64,000 nucleotides of DNA from Spirogloea muscicola (Eukaryota > Streptophyta > Zygnematophyceae > Spirogloeales > Spirogloeaceae): NCBI GenBank assembly GCA_009602725.1, contig WELB01000010.1, positions 409,151 to 473,150 on the forward strand, read 5' to 3'. The position numbers and the translations under genes were made by a program. Numbering within the stretch: position 1 is the stretch's first letter; every line of letters begins with the position of its first letter. Of the stretch, positions 36,401-51,338 are shown one piece after another. Under the pieces are notes generated by a model that saw only the letters and a list, made by a program, of their open reading frames with translations, did not search any database and was not told the origin of the DNA.

Positions 36401-37329
36401 ACCGACACCTGGCACTGCAGCACCACCCCTGTGGTGGCATCCGTTGCCCGCACAGACGTGGTGCGCCGCCCAGCATATGGTGCAATGGACTTCACAATGG
36501 TGCTGGAAAAGCAGGGGCCGCCATGGTTGCCAGGTGCAGCATGGCTACTAGCCTCCGGCTCCAATGAGATAAGATCGTGATCGTCCCAGGCCCTGTGGAA
36601 TGCCATAAGAATTAGGTGTTAAAGTTATGGGGTTCAGATTTCTAAGTTCCACAAGTAGGGGTCAGCATTTGGGCTTAAAGTCTATATCTCACGACTGAAG
36701 ATACAATTCAAAGCTCTCAAACTCCAGTGACTCCCTAAACCCTGACCCTTAGATCCTAAACCCTTGATCCCTAAAACCTAAACCTGAACCCCAACACCTA
36801 AACCCCGCACCCTAAACCCTAACCCTAGTTCTAAACCCTGGGGTTCAGCGTGAATCTCGCACAAACATGCAACCAACATGGTGCGAGCTGCCAAAGGGCT
36901 CGGGTGCGCTAGCATCCTGCTGCTTCTTCTGAGCCTTTGCTCAGCTGCCGGGGATGTCCTCCGAATGTGGGCTGCAGCAGCGGGGTGGCAGCATCGCCTG
37001 CCCTGCATACATCTCGAAAGCACAAAGCTTCTTCTACAAGGGCGGGGCCATTGAAGAGGCCCAGCCCTGCAGGCCCTTCAGCGCGCCAGTTTGTAGGCTT
37101 CTCGCAGTGATCCTGCCGCTGAGCGAGCGCACGACGGCGATAGAAGACGGCGTGGAGGTCGTCACCAGGTGAAGCAGCCGTTGGAGGCGTGCAGGCGGTA
37201 CTGGACGGGACGAGCGGCGAGAGGCGGCAGTAGCAAGTCCAGGTCGCTGATCTGCGGGCCGCCGGCGCCGTCGCAGCGGGCCGCCAGCGCCAGCAGCGCC
37301 GCCAGCAGCGCCGCCAGCGGCGCAGCCAT
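24462..37329 (-). CDS. Nuclear pore membrane glycoprotein gp210 (NUP210)
   Basis: A single-pass nuclear envelope protein with a huge lumenal part of Ig-like repeats that helps anchor the nuclear pore. Exon 1 (37,329-37,166) gives a signal peptide (MAAPLAALLAALLALAARC) and the family start GPQISDLDLLLPPLAARPVQ, ending FTW. Exon 2 from 36,592 joins in phase (AWDDHDLISLEPEAS). Other matches to plant gp210, in order: SSLVGVQFLWELYP (about 36,050), SDLLVVRGVAAGLEKVTVRI (35,610), SFSKESGSRP (34,900), KGGPDRW (32,640), NASTLALSWSLENCE (31,950), ALRLEPRLMVLYYHPDNQV (31,290), LMNLTVHVQEDIVEVIGIG (29,970), GRKVISEPVRILVYSP (29,640), VVPDPPL (28,100), ENNHRDVVAAEVI (27,060), YRFPVNF (25,640), GEHFCHFQPKSPEALWAAAL (25,150) and DLANESVVRVVGN (24,660). 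The final exon with the expected C-terminal membrane helix was not found; it probably lies at 23.95-24.5 kb. The gene appears intact and is convergent with the REF/SRPP gene. Confidence 0.92.
36732..36845. repeat. Degenerate telomere-like repeats in NUP210 intron 1
   Basis: A run of CCCTAAA-related units (CCTAAACCCTAACCCTAGTT, CCCTTGATCCCTAAAACC), interrupted and diverged. It lies in the 573-base first intron of NUP210 (37,165-36,593). The flank at 36,611-36,680 has scattered GGGGTTCAGA-like words on the other strand. Too short and degenerate to be a chromosome end. Confidence 0.8.
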
Positions 37330-37370
37330 CGTCGCGCCGCGAGGAAAAAAAAAAAAAAAAAAAAAAAAAN
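37330..37370. promoter_or_regulatory. Compressed divergent promoter with an assembly gap
   Basis: Only about 15 bases separate the NUP210 start codon from a run of 25 A (37,345-37,369) and an N (37,370), after which UNC93 coding sequence is already running. A shared promoter and the UNC93 start codon must have existed between the two genes, so sequence is almost certainly missing at the N. Confidence 0.6.
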
Positions 37371-40300
37371 GGCGGCGGCGGGGGCGGCGAGGAGCTCGAG
37401 CCGGCTCTGGCGGAGAGCTCGGGCGCAGCGGCGAGCGAGGGCGGCCGGGCGGGCGCGCGCGCGCTGAGCGCCGCCTTCCTGCTCGTCTTCCTGGCCTTCG
37501 GCGCCGCCCAGAACCTCGAGAGCACGCTCAACCAGGTGCGCGCCCGCCTCGCAGGGGCTCAGGGCTCCTCTGGGTCCCTCCTTCTGACTTCCTGTTGCTT
37601 ATCGCAGCCCTCCGCCCGCTTTGGGATTGTCGCGACGTTCTCTCATGCTGACTCGGGGGCACTAACGTCACACTGGTACCTTAGCCACCTTAGCATAGGG
37701 CTCCGCTTCATGTAGCCCCATTCTCTGCACTAGTTTCTGCCTGAACAATACAAAAGCAGCTGCCATCCTATCAATTCATGCGCACGGCGCGCCTTCTCTC
37801 TGGCCTGTGGCCCCGCTGATATAGTCATGTATACCCCTGCATGCACACCTGGCTGGCTCTTACAGCCGCTCTTCCAATATCAGCAGCCGCATTCTTCCTT
37901 TGCTAATCCCCCAGAAAGCTGGTCGAGCCTTAGCTGGTGGCACAAGGGCTTGTCAATCTGCCGTCCGGTTGTTGGCCATTAGTTAGCACCCTCTATGTGC
38001 TGACTCGTGGTTACCGAGCGGGTCAGCTTAGCAGCGGGCGTTGTACACCTGTCAGTGCGCTTGCCTCTGTACTCGGCCACTCAAGCCCTCCATCACTCAG
38101 CACACACTCCATCTCCTCTTCCCCCTCCGTCCTCCCCGCATCCCAGCTGACCGCTGTGACGGCTTTTGGCGGCGGCGGCAGGACGCCGGCCTGGGCTCGG
38201 CGGCGCTGGGCCTCGTCTACTGCGCCCTCACGGCCTCATCGCTCGCCGCGCCCGCTGTCGTCGCGCGCCTGGGCGTCCGACGTGGCCTCCTCCTCGGCCT
38301 CGCCGGCTACTGGCTCTTCATGGCCGCCAACCTCCGCCCCTCCTGGTCCTCCCCGTCGCCCGCCTCGTCTCCACTCTCGGCTTTGCCACCACGGCAGTCG
38401 CCTCTGAGGACGATCCAAGTTGTGGGTCCCTGAGACGGCCGCCCAGCTGCTGGCGTGGGGGCACGGGCTCGCCATGCGGCCAAGGTACACCTTGCCGCCA
38501 GCGGCCCTGCTGCTGGGTTGCACAGCCTCCGTCCTTTGGGTGGCCCAGGTAGCCCCACTTCTTTCCGAAGAAAGACTAGGGGTCAGGCTTTCGCAGTGCA
38601 GAGGTTAACTCACGCAAACTCATTAGACTGCTGCTGTGAATCTTGTACATAGTTGCAACTCTGCATTGGGTGGTAGGACGATGTGAAGTTGTTCTTGCTG
38701 CAGCCAACTCAGCCTTGTGGTCCTGTCTTCAGGGCACCTACCTGACGCTCTTAGCTAAGAGCCATGCAGCAGCCAGCGGCATCTCCGAGGCCACTGTGCT
38801 GGGGCAATTCAATGGGGAATTCTGGTCGATCATGGCCAGCAATCAGGTACACGACAGGAGATATGCGGTTGTCTCCTGCTTGCGTGCTCACAATGGATTG
38901 GCCAGCCAGCTCAATGCTGTCAGTTGTGCTTATACTGAAAGCAAAAGCGCAGTTCCGCTTTGATTGTACTTAACATGAAAAGGTATCTGACGCACTAGCA
39001 AACGCTACTGGCTTTGACGTCCTTGCTTCTGTCCTTCCTGCAGCTACTTGGGAATCTGCTGGCCATGCTGATCCTTTCACACAATGCAAGTGCACTGACC
39101 TACCCATCCTTTAGCTTAATGCCATCCTTGGAGGCCATGGCACTTGCGTGCATCATTCTGAATCCAGTTCTCGTGACTCTCAGCCACATCCTCGTTCAGC
39201 CTCCCGTACTTCCAGGATGATTTGCGCATTCATTATGACCTGATCTGATCAAATCGTATCTGCTTGCAAGCAGGGAAAAGCAGGTGACTTTCCGCCGGGC
39301 ACACTGAGGCTGCTGTTCCTCGCTTTCCTTGTGTGCATGACATTTGGGACCATAATCATTTCCCTCCTCAGGGAACCAGCAGCAAAGCAGCACCACTCAC
39401 CGATTGACGATCTCAATGAGCGTGAGAGCACGTTCGTAACCATGCTGGGGCTGCTTCAATCAAGGAGGACCCAGCTGCTTCTCCCTGTAATGGTGTACAC
39501 AGGACTGCAGCAGGCTTTTATCTGGTGCAACCCACTTCCTGCAACATTCTGTTAGCAAGTCCCTCAGACTACAATAACTACAACACCCTTCATTTTCCAA
39601 TTCATGTTGCTCATACTCCTTGACCCTATTCTGCGTTATCTTCTAGTAATAGTTGAACCTTCTGCCTCAAGGGCACTCTGGTACTCACTTTGACTTGATT
39701 TAACACATCATATCTTGAACAATACCGGGAGAGTCGACCCATCGTTTACCAGTCCACGAGCTTTGCAGGGGTGATTTTACAAGGGATATCATTAGTCCCC
39801 ACATGGGACTTGCTTGGGTTCCTGGTGTCATGGCCATCTATGGAGGATCGGACGCCATCGTGAGCCCACTTATTGCTGCCACTTAGTTGGCCAATTTATG
39901 TTGTACACAGCATCCTGGCTCATTGTTGATACAATATCAGAGCTGCACATAGATCACAATGAATGGTGGCTTTGTCTGCAGAGCTCTGCCGCAGCAGGAT
40001 TCCTTGCATCAAGCATCAAATCCCTTCGTTGTGTTTTGGCTATTGGCATCACCGCACAGCTTGTGGTGGCGCTCCTCCTCTTCTGGCATCGGTAAGAGCA
40101 TAGTCTCCTGTGTAGTGTCAAACCAAGTCATCTTGTCAGCTGGTCCATCACATCATACCCTGCGTGCCAATGCATATACCACTGTATTGCTGAAGAAGTG
40201 GACTTTATAGTTTCTGGCTGCAGTTATTCAGATTGCAATCTCGTATTGTTTTGTATTGCCTGCCTGCTTTGCGCTGCGCTTAGCCTTTCTGGCACTCTTT

Positions 40301-40822
40301 CGTGACTCTGCTTGCAGCTCGGAACCGGTGTCCATTATCCTCTCTGCAGTCTTGTGGGGTATGGGTGATGCAGTTTGTAACACAAACATGAGTGCACTTC
40401 TAGGAGCACTTTACTCTGGCAAAATAGTATGCTCTTGTGCCCGCACTTGTGCTCGCATCGTGCACAAGACTTGTATATGAACTCCTGGAGTGATGGCACT
40501 ATTTATCTGAGAGTGTCAAAAGCTCTGCCATCTCTATGTCCTCAGCAACTGGTTACTGTGCAGCTTGTTTTGTTCACCAACCCCCAGTTGCTCCCAGCTA
40601 GTATCGCCGTCCTTACTCGATCTGATTATATCCACTGAACAGGAGGCAGCATTTGCCCAGTGGAGGACCTGGCAGAGTGCAGCTACATCTCTCGTCTTCT
40701 TCGCCAGCCCGCATATATTAATGCCTTGGAAGCTCCTGATGTTGGGGACGCTCGGTATTCTTTCCTTGGCAGCCCTCTTGGCATTAAGGGGTACGGATGA
40801 TGACATGGCTGGGTCAGGCTGA
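37371..40822 (+). CDS. UNC93-like major facilitator protein
   Basis: A polytopic membrane protein of the plant UNC93-like group; animal and plant relatives regulate K+ channels or trafficking, and transport activity is unproven. Exons: 37,371-37,535 (AAFLLVFLAFGAAQNLESTL); 38,182-38,345 (DAGLGSAALGLVY, LGVRRGLLLGLAGYWLFMAA); 38,485-38,548 (YTLPPAALLLGCTASVLWVA); 38,733-38,845 (GTYLTLLAKSHAAASGISEA, LGQFNGEFWSIMASNQ); 39,044-about 39,085 (LLGNLLAMLILSHN); 39,274-39,524 (GTLRLLFLAFLVCMTFGTII, LLLPVMVYTGLQQAFIW); about 39,772-39,858 (MGLAWVPGVMAIYGGSDAI); about 39,980-40,093 (SIKSLRCVLAIGITAQLVVA); about 40,318-40,426 (SIILSAVLWGMGDAVCNTNM); about 40,641-40,822 (AAFAQWRTWQSAATSLVFFA, stop). Junctions checked keep phase. 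The start codon falls in the unresolved gap at 37,370. Confidence 0.92.
37845..38106 (+). mobile_element. LINE remnants inside UNC93 intron 1
   Basis: A hairpin-like end at about 37,845-37,905 (CACCTGGCTGGCTCTTACAG, CAGCAGCCGCATTCTTC) is shared with 53,533-53,600. It is followed by a subfamily A tail at 37,912-38,106 (AGAAAGCTGGTCGAGCC, GTGCTGACTCGTGGTTACCG). The tail lies about 75 bases upstream of the acceptor of exon 2, so the LINE contributes most of the intron's 3' half without entering the exon. Confidence 0.75.
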
Positions 40823-42150
40823 GCAGACAAGCATGCCTCTTTTGTGATGACAGGCACCTGCAAGGTGAGATGGAGCTTTTTAGTCATTTTGGCTGGCTTA
40901 GGCTGCCATCTGCCTGCTCTTAGCTAGACAGAGTTGCCTCTTCTTTGGACTGTTTTAGCTGGGCACAAGAGGCCAAGAAAGTGAGCAAGCTTGCACAGCT
41001 GACTGCAACAACTTCTGGAATTAAGAGAGCGGTGACCTTCTGCTGCTTCAGCCTCATCAGCGCAACTCCTGAGAAAGATGACACTGCGATGAGCTGTTGC
41101 AGGCCAGGACGTGAGTACTCTGTGGGCAACCAAGCGCATCAGGCCTCTGAATGGACGTCAATCTGGATAGGCGCACCTCCCACCTTGTTCCCAATTGTCG
41201 GCCAGCTCAGTGAGCTGCGGCAAGACAGCTTTACAAAGTGCTCTCGCCAGCTTGCCTGCATGGTCTTGGCATGAGATTCGCGGTCTTTTCCTGGTACATG
41301 CGACAGGTTTTGGAATATTTCTGAGGGCTAGTGGACACAGGCACCATTCGATCTGGCTGCGGAAGGTGGGGTTCATAATCAGAGTGAAAGTGACCAACCC
41401 ACTATGAGGTGGCCGCTGACCCTCGAACTGCAACGAAGGTGGCCATGTGTGTCCCCGCCATGGCCTTGCGTCGTGAGGAGGGGTCTGCACTTGGTAGTTT
41501 ACTGCTGCTTGTGCTTAATACATACTGGTGGCACTTGGGAGCAGATTTTTATTGGTAAGATTCACAACATTGGAGAGTTGTCTGGGTGGCCAGTGAAGGG
41601 CGCTCGTTGTTGGTCTGCCCTCATGTCGCATGCCTTTTGTGCGACACCTTCCTCCATTGTCATCAATTGAGGCTCAGCTCTTTGCTCTTTGATGACCAGC
41701 GCGGGACACAGTGGCAGAGCCACGTGGTCCAGCGAATCAGTTCCTGGATTTGAATCGTTTGTTGGCCAGCTACAAAAGACCATTCTCTCGGTGTTGCTTT
41801 GAATTCCTGAAGTCTCCTCGCAATGAGGATGGGGCTTGCTCATGTGTTGGTGATTTGTGCACCTTGCGTCTCAAGTCTTCCTTGTCAGCCATGCTCTTCT
41901 GTGCTTGGCCATGCCTGTAATAAGATCATAAGACGTGCAACTCGTTGCAACACGCTGCGCATGTTCTGTTTCCACGAATGACCAGCAAATCTAGGGTTGA
42001 GCGCCGAGCAACAGGTGTTAAAAGCGTCGACGCCATACAAATCATCATGCGCTTGTGCAACAATTTATGCATATTCTAAAATGTGTAATGGCCACAATGC
42101 GAAAGGGCTTGCAGAGCTCTTGGCAGACGAGATGTATTTACAGGCTCCCC
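40823..42150. other. Intergenic, no recognisable gene
   Basis: Open frames on both strands (for example minus 41,843-41,562 and minus 41,490-41,158) have normal composition but match no family I know and have no clear exon borders. They may be remnants of a gene. Confidence 0.4.
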
Positions 42151-42154
42151 TACT

Positions 42155-42655
42155 GTTGTCCATTCCTCTTGAGCTGGCCTCTCACAGTCATTGCCAACTC
42201 GGAAGAGGTTCTCTCGCCCAAGCAGCAGTAGAGCCACGAGCTCCCCTACTGACCTTGTTCCTTCCTTTCGGGCCGGCCTCTCACAGCCACAGAGCCAAAC
42301 TGTAAAGAGCTGGATTCTATCCCATCATGCCGCAGGCAAGCTTAGAGACGTCTTGCTCCTGGACCACCAACCGTAGGCTGCAGGCAAAATGCAGCAATAA
42401 TAGCAAATAGAAAGGGGCTCTTACAAAGGGGTGAGGGTTGTGAAAGCCATCCCAAAAACAGTTGGACAAGGTCCGAAGAGCCGAAAGGCGCTAAAACCGC
42501 AAAGCTACGCAATTGGGCACAGCAAATGTGAGCCTTTCCGTGCTTTTTGCGCATTCCGGCCCCTTTCAGGCCTAGTACACTCCTGTGGGCTGGCCTCTCA
42601 CAGCCACTTCTCATCACAGCCACTGCCTTACACTGGGAGAGCTCTTAGCTTTTTC
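42155..42655. mobile_element. Cluster of four LINE 3' hairpin ends
   Basis: Sense ends at about 42,158-42,200 (TTGTCCATTCCTCTTGAGCT), 42,255-42,300 (TTTCGGGCCGGCCTCTCACA) and 42,575-42,655 (GTGGGCTGGCCTCTCACAGC), and an antisense end at about 42,425-42,520 (GGGTTGTGAAAGCCATCCCA, AGGCGCTAAAACCGCAAAGC). All are 5'-truncated. The cluster ends just before the HSP90 5' region. Confidence 0.65.
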
Positions 42656-42660
42656 ATGTT

Positions 42661-46711
<4,051 letters not shown>

Positions 46712-49700
46712 ATTCATCGCTGCCATGATTATTTAGTTGCCTCTAGCACCTCGCTCTCTTCATGACTTTTACTTCATTAGTAAAGTTGGCTCCTCCTACT
46801 ACCGAGAGTGTCAAGTGTTGAGAACATGGTGGCACCTGACTGGGCCGCCTAATTGAACTAGTTTGAAAAGCTCTGGCCTTGCCTTAAGACCCTTCAGACT
46901 TTCCTTCTTTCGCCTCTGCTACATCATGCACTTGTAAGCAGCCACATGACAGATTTCGAAGGATTTGGGTTCTGCTGGTTGTTCACGCCCAGCAACAGTG
47001 AAGTGCCTAGTTCCTCTCACTTGTCCAGCAGTTGCGCATATGCTCTTTGGGGGCTCTTATATGTTTTCGTGACCCATGGTTCCAAGTACGGTGCAGCTTG
47101 ATGGTAAGAGTCGGTAAGGGGTAGTGCCAATACAGAATTAGACCAGATGACCATACGATCATGGGAGTACTTTCTAGAAAGTAGAAGGTGGTTTACAAGG
47201 GGGGACTAGTCAGCAATTAGCTTTCTTGGCCATCCAGAAGCACGAGAAACCAACATTCCTTTCTTGCCTACTTAATGGCAATGGTTGTGAGGAGGTCGGA
47301 TGACAAAACTTGCTAGGATGTACCGGCCCGCCACCACAAGTACATTATACTATCACTAGCAATGCAGCCAGGACGCACCTTAGATTAGCATCACCAATGT
47401 GTTATTAGCAATACTGCATCCGGGACGTGCTTGAGCCTGGCATCGTCAATGAGCTAAATATGGACAGCAGAGTGATGCCTGCCTCGGAGGATGCCATAAA
47501 TGTATCAAAGGTTAGTCCTGCATTCATGGATTACTAAAGCAACCAAGGCGGTCCATCATGTCCAAGCTGGTGTGTAAATTGTGTGACTCTCACTGGAGTA
47601 TGGCAAACTTGCGGCGGCTGCCAAGAGGTGGACGGACATGTGGTATCATTGCACAAACTACAGAGCAGCCTAGAGTCAAAACGCCTAGTATCTGCTGTAC
47701 TTCAGTGAGATTCTAGAGAAAAGGGGGGGGGGGGATTTGGAGGGTGCTTGGGTGGAACACTGGCGCAGAAGCTAAATAGTGCGTTAAGGTATGTCTGAAG
47801 AAGTGTGCCTTACACCTAAGTGTGCATGTGCGCGCCTCCCCCTCCCCCAGCCAATCTTTAATACCAGGTGGTTATTCAGACATGCCTTCTTGCACAACTT
47901 TGCATCTGTAGTGCACAGTGTTGTCCTAGGCATGTCTGCAATTTGAGGGTGTTTTACAGCCGCAAGTGACAATCAAGAGGACAGATCAGATATAGAGACA
48001 TAGAGTCAAGCCTAGCTCTGCTCCACAGCCGCCACAACTTGTGCAGCTTGTCAGAAGCAACATGGCCTGCCTCGTCGAGGTAGCTACTAGCTACACTGCA
48101 ACCCAAAATCGACTGTGCCCGCTTGTTCAGAAAGGATCCTAGCGACTTGCACCACTCCTGCTTGTTTTGGAAAGGGTATGGGGTCACAACCATTGCGAAG
48201 GGCGAGAGACGATGACTGCAAAGGTGATGTTCTGCAACAGTGGTCACAAGGCCTGAAAGATGCAGCGGCTGTGAGCGATGCAGCAAAACAGAGCAGTAGC
48301 TGCAAGGGCTGCGCAGCTACCAAAGTAGGGGTGCCGGCAAACTCGTACAAGAGCCTGACATTTTGCCCCTGCCTTACAGTTTGGCCCTGCCTATGGTGGA
48401 GGACAACCTGAGAGGGATAGCAACGCGGCACATTAGGAGGGCCGGGTGGTGACGCCCAGATAGCCAATTCCTCGAGCAAGTCACTGTAAGGCGGGAGGAC
48501 AAGGTGGGTGAAGCTGACAAGGTTGTCGATGAAATGTTGGAGGACGATGCCAGCACATGACAGCAGTGGCCCAGTCGGCCTGGAGGTGCACGAAGGCTGA
48601 GCATAAGCCGGCAGCAGGTTCTTCTAGCCATGTGCCTGTGGCTTTGGCAAGGCCAACACACTGCACGCTTCATGCCGCTACTTAGGTGCGCTAGTCTTGC
48701 CGTACATCGCTCGGAAGAATGAGACAGTTGACAAGGAGGCGCAGAGCTCCACCAGCATAGCGCCAGCATAATAGAAGGTAATAAGAGCACCACAGACAAT
48801 AGAAGGCCACCCAACCACTCAGATCGTGCTTCCACTCAGTCCCATATGCTATAAAGGCCGCCTCCCCTCAACTCTCACTGGTGCTCAAACGAGAACCAGT
48901 GAGAGCGGAGCGTTGAGTGCAAGTGGTCGCCATGTGACCGTGGAGCACGCCTGACGGCTAGAAGATGACCTCCACTGTAGTGAGTCCTAGTAGGGCTGAT
49001 GCACGCCACGCCCAACTGGGTGTCTGCAGGCACGTCGAAGGCTGGTAGCAAGTACCTAGAGTATGTCCAAGGGCAGGTGCCCAGGCATCAAGTATAAGCA
49101 GACCCGCAAGAAGGTGGTGATCTTTGCCGCGTTGCCTCCAAGGTCCGTGAGAGCATACCACAAGCATAGCACAAGCGGACCACCAATGACCCCTCCTCTT
49201 GCTGCATTGCAGGACTCCTTGTCGCATGTCGGCTTCCATGTCACCTACTTTCAGATGCGGCTGGGTGTTTGCATTTGGAGCTCCTATAGAGCCAGTTAAG
49301 TGTCGGAGTCCTCCAAATAGGAAGACCACGGAGCTTGCTGGCGTGGGCGAAGCTGAAGCACGCCTGAGAGAGGCACCGCTAGTGAATTTGCTGCTGCCTG
49401 GCGGCCCAAACGGCGGCGTTCCCAAAGTGGTCCGTTGGCAGCCGGATCGTTGTGGTCAGTCAAGAGCTTGTTCTAACGCCGGCCTTGACCACTATTCGTG
49501 CCTGAGCTGCCGACCTGGACCTTCTAGCCTCTCTGCAGGAATCAGTTGCCCCTCAGGAGCAATACTCCTCGGTGGGCATGGCTGCATTTGCGCCGTGATC
49601 TATGCCCAGTGGGGACAGGATCGAAGACAAAAGCCAGGACGAGAGTAGCTGGAACACTACGTCCTATTCGGCCGCCTTGACTCGGCAGCCCCAATCAGGA

Positions 49701-49740
49701 AGTGCTGGCCGCTCCAAACAGGAAGTCAGTGCAAGCCTGC
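46712..49740. other. Gene-poor region after HSP90
   Basis: HSP90 3' flank, then DNA without recognised genes. It contains a run of 12 or more G at about 47,723-47,735. Open frames on the minus strand at 48,835-48,374 and 49,425-48,958 and on the plus strand at 49,199-49,648 resemble no family and lack exon signals. A few look like degraded coding sequence, but nothing can be named. Confidence 0.5.
48850..48905 (+). other. TATA-like box followed by a perfect 11-bp hairpin
   Basis: TATAAA at about 48,850-48,855 lies 17 bases upstream of a hairpin. CTCTCACTGGT (48,872-48,882) pairs with ACCAGTGAGAG (48,895-48,905) around a 12-base loop. The layout could be the start of an RNA or of a mobile element's transcript. 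No downstream coding sequence supports either reading. Confidence 0.5.
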
Positions 49741-50011
49741 TACTATGTCACGGTGCGCGGAGCTCCGCTGGGCGTGCGACCGCGGGGGAGGAAGGGGAGG
49801 GGGGGTGACCCAAGCTATCGGCTATTGTGGCGGTTCGGCTACTCCTGCGGCGTGTTGGTGGCGCAGCTGGAGTGCCGCGGAGCGGGCGGCGGTGGCGGCG
49901 GCGGCGGCAAGAGCGGCCATGGTCGCGAGGACGGGGGCGAGCGGCCGCCCGGGAGGTGCAATCATGAGGATCGTGGTTGGCGAGGGGCCTCTCGGCGACG
50001 ATGCCTTCTAG
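49741..50011. other. Orphan GC-rich island
   Basis: A GC-rich block like those at the 5' ends of the real genes here, with a plus-strand frame to 50,011 ending MRIVVGEGPLGDDAF. No downstream exons are recognised. It could be the first exon of a lost gene or an unannotated promoter. Confidence 0.35.
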
Positions 50012-50237
50012 TTGACTTACCCCGACTGTTGAGGCTGTGGAGCTATCAACGCGTGTCCATGGGCGGCGACTTTCACGGCCTCTGCCACCTGGCTTCGTGG
50101 TAGCCACCTGAGATGGAGTCCATTGACTTCCTGATGGGGTGCGGAAAAGAAGGTGGCGAGGTCCACAGTGCATTTCCCCCCGTATTGCGGCGCCCATGTC
50201 ACCTCGCGCGCACCAATGCGGCACTTCTTTCTTTGGC

Positions 50238-50312
50238 TATGGACATTGTCCATTCTTTTTGGGGTTGGCTTTGCCAGCCCCTCTTCTTTATGGGCGAGCT
50301 CTTCTACAATGC
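50238..50312 (+). mobile_element. Sense LINE 3' hairpin end (subfamily B)
   Basis: GGACATTGTCCATTCTTTTT, GGGGTTGGCTTTGCCAGCCC and TTTATGGGCGAGC closely match the subfamily B end in sense orientation. The sequence after CGAGCTCTTCT differs from other copies, marking the insertion site. Confidence 0.75.
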
Positions 50313-50525
50313 AGCCACGCGAGTCGAGGTTCTCGCGGAATAGTGAGTCTGCGCCGTCCGCTACGCTGTCGCGAGACTTCCCATCGGTGGCCGATTGATG
50401 TCAATTCGACAAGGCATGTGAGGTGGCTACACACACGTGGACATCTGGGGCACGTCAACTATCAGTTTAACTTTGGGAAAACTCACGAAAACGGCACCTC
50501 CAGCTCAGCTCCGGTCAGGAAAGCT

Positions 50526-50697
50526 GCGTATCTGCCGCTGAGCCGTAGATCTGGTATAAGAGGGGCAGGCACCATCCTGCCGCCCAAAGCGCTCGAAAAG
50601 TCAAGAAGAAGGCGCATCTGCCGCCGGGCCGAAGTCTGGCATCGGCGGCGGGCTGACCTCATCCTACCGCCCGAGCCGCTCAAAGAAGCCCGAAGAG
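50526..50697 (+). repeat. Two-copy tandem duplication, period 86
   Basis: Copy 1 starts GCGTATCTGCCGCTGAGCC at 50,526 and copy 2 starts GCGCATCTGCCGCCGGGCC at 50,612. Both continue through matching CATCCT-CCGCCC and GCTC-AAAG blocks. They are diverged by roughly a quarter, so the duplication is old. An open frame runs through both but the period is not a multiple of three. Confidence 0.7.
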
Positions 50698-50784
50698 AAG
50701 CCGAAAAGCCCTATCCGATGCCCGCTTCGATGCGTGTGACCCACATTAACGAGTGATTGGGGGTACCGGCCAGGCTTGCGGCGG

Positions 50785-50910
50785 GTAAGGTAGGTAGTGG
50801 GAGAATGATTGATTCAAGCTTACACTGGCCTTGGGGATCAAGGGTGGAGGGGGAACCAAAATGGGCCAAAAAGCCCGTTCTAACAAAACAATTCCATTCT
50901 TTCTGACTGA
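50785..50910 (+). repeat. Dispersed repeat C, copy 1
   Basis: Shares ordered blocks with the minus strand at 62,160-62,040: GGTAGGTAGTGG, TTACACTGGCCTTG or CTACACTAGCCTTG, GGGGAACC-AAATGGGCCAAA and CATTCTTT-TCTGAC. It is not the LINE tail described above. The family is not recognised. Confidence 0.65.
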
Positions 50911-50977
50911 GGAGAAGCGAGCGGAGAGCTGGGACCGAGCACTTCGACTCTGTCCAGTCTCTTCCCTTCAGCAGATT

Positions 50978-51072
50978 CGCCGCCGCCGCCGCCGCCGCCG
51001 TCGCTGCTGTCGTCGTCGCTGCCGCTCTTGCCGCCGCCGTCGTCGCTGCCGCTGCCGCGCCGCCGCCGCCAC
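50978..51072 (+). repeat. CGC/CCG trinucleotide-rich tract
   Basis: Nearly uninterrupted CGC/CGT triplets, including CGCCGCCGCCGCCGCCGCCG. This simple repeat explains the polyalanine, polyarginine and polyserine runs of the frames passing through it. Confidence 0.85.
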
Positions 51073-51338
51073 CGCTGATTAACCAGCGGGCATCGAGCGC
51101 GCCACCCGGACGTGCCAAGAAGGCACGGGCAGGCGAACTGGACCAGACTGCTGCTAAAGAGCCTGCTACTGACGAACCTCGTTGACCGGTACGTAAACCG
51201 GCACGTTGGCAAGGAACACTTGTTCTTGCTCGACTTGACGCTCCGAACATAGTCTCGGAAGCCGTCTATTTTGTGGTACTCACATCAGTACTTTGTGCGG
51301 TGGTTATATTGAGTGCATCCTTGCAAACCTCCGTACTA

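Noticed and set aside
36732-36845. CCCTAAA-type repeats as a chromosome end
   Set aside because: The run is about 110 bases, degenerate, and inside an intron of NUP210 with genes on both sides.
36880-37172. Plus-strand signal-peptide-like frame from the ATG at 36,880 (MVRAAKGLGCASILLLLLSL) and the frame after it
   Set aside because: It lies within intron 1 of the well-supported minus-strand NUP210 gene, is only 58 residues long, and does not join to UNC93.
37345-37369. Run of 25 A as the poly(A) tail of a retroposed gene
   Set aside because: It directly abuts an N between two gene starts and has no retroposed sequence before it; an assembly artefact is more likely.
48840-48910. TATAAA and hairpin as the start of an LTR
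   Set aside because: No second copy, no primer-binding site and no gag or pol sequence nearby.
50555-50756. Frame with repeated ILPP and RRR motifs as a repeat protein
   Set aside because: It arises from an old DNA tandem duplication whose period is not a multiple of three, so the protein repeat is not maintained.
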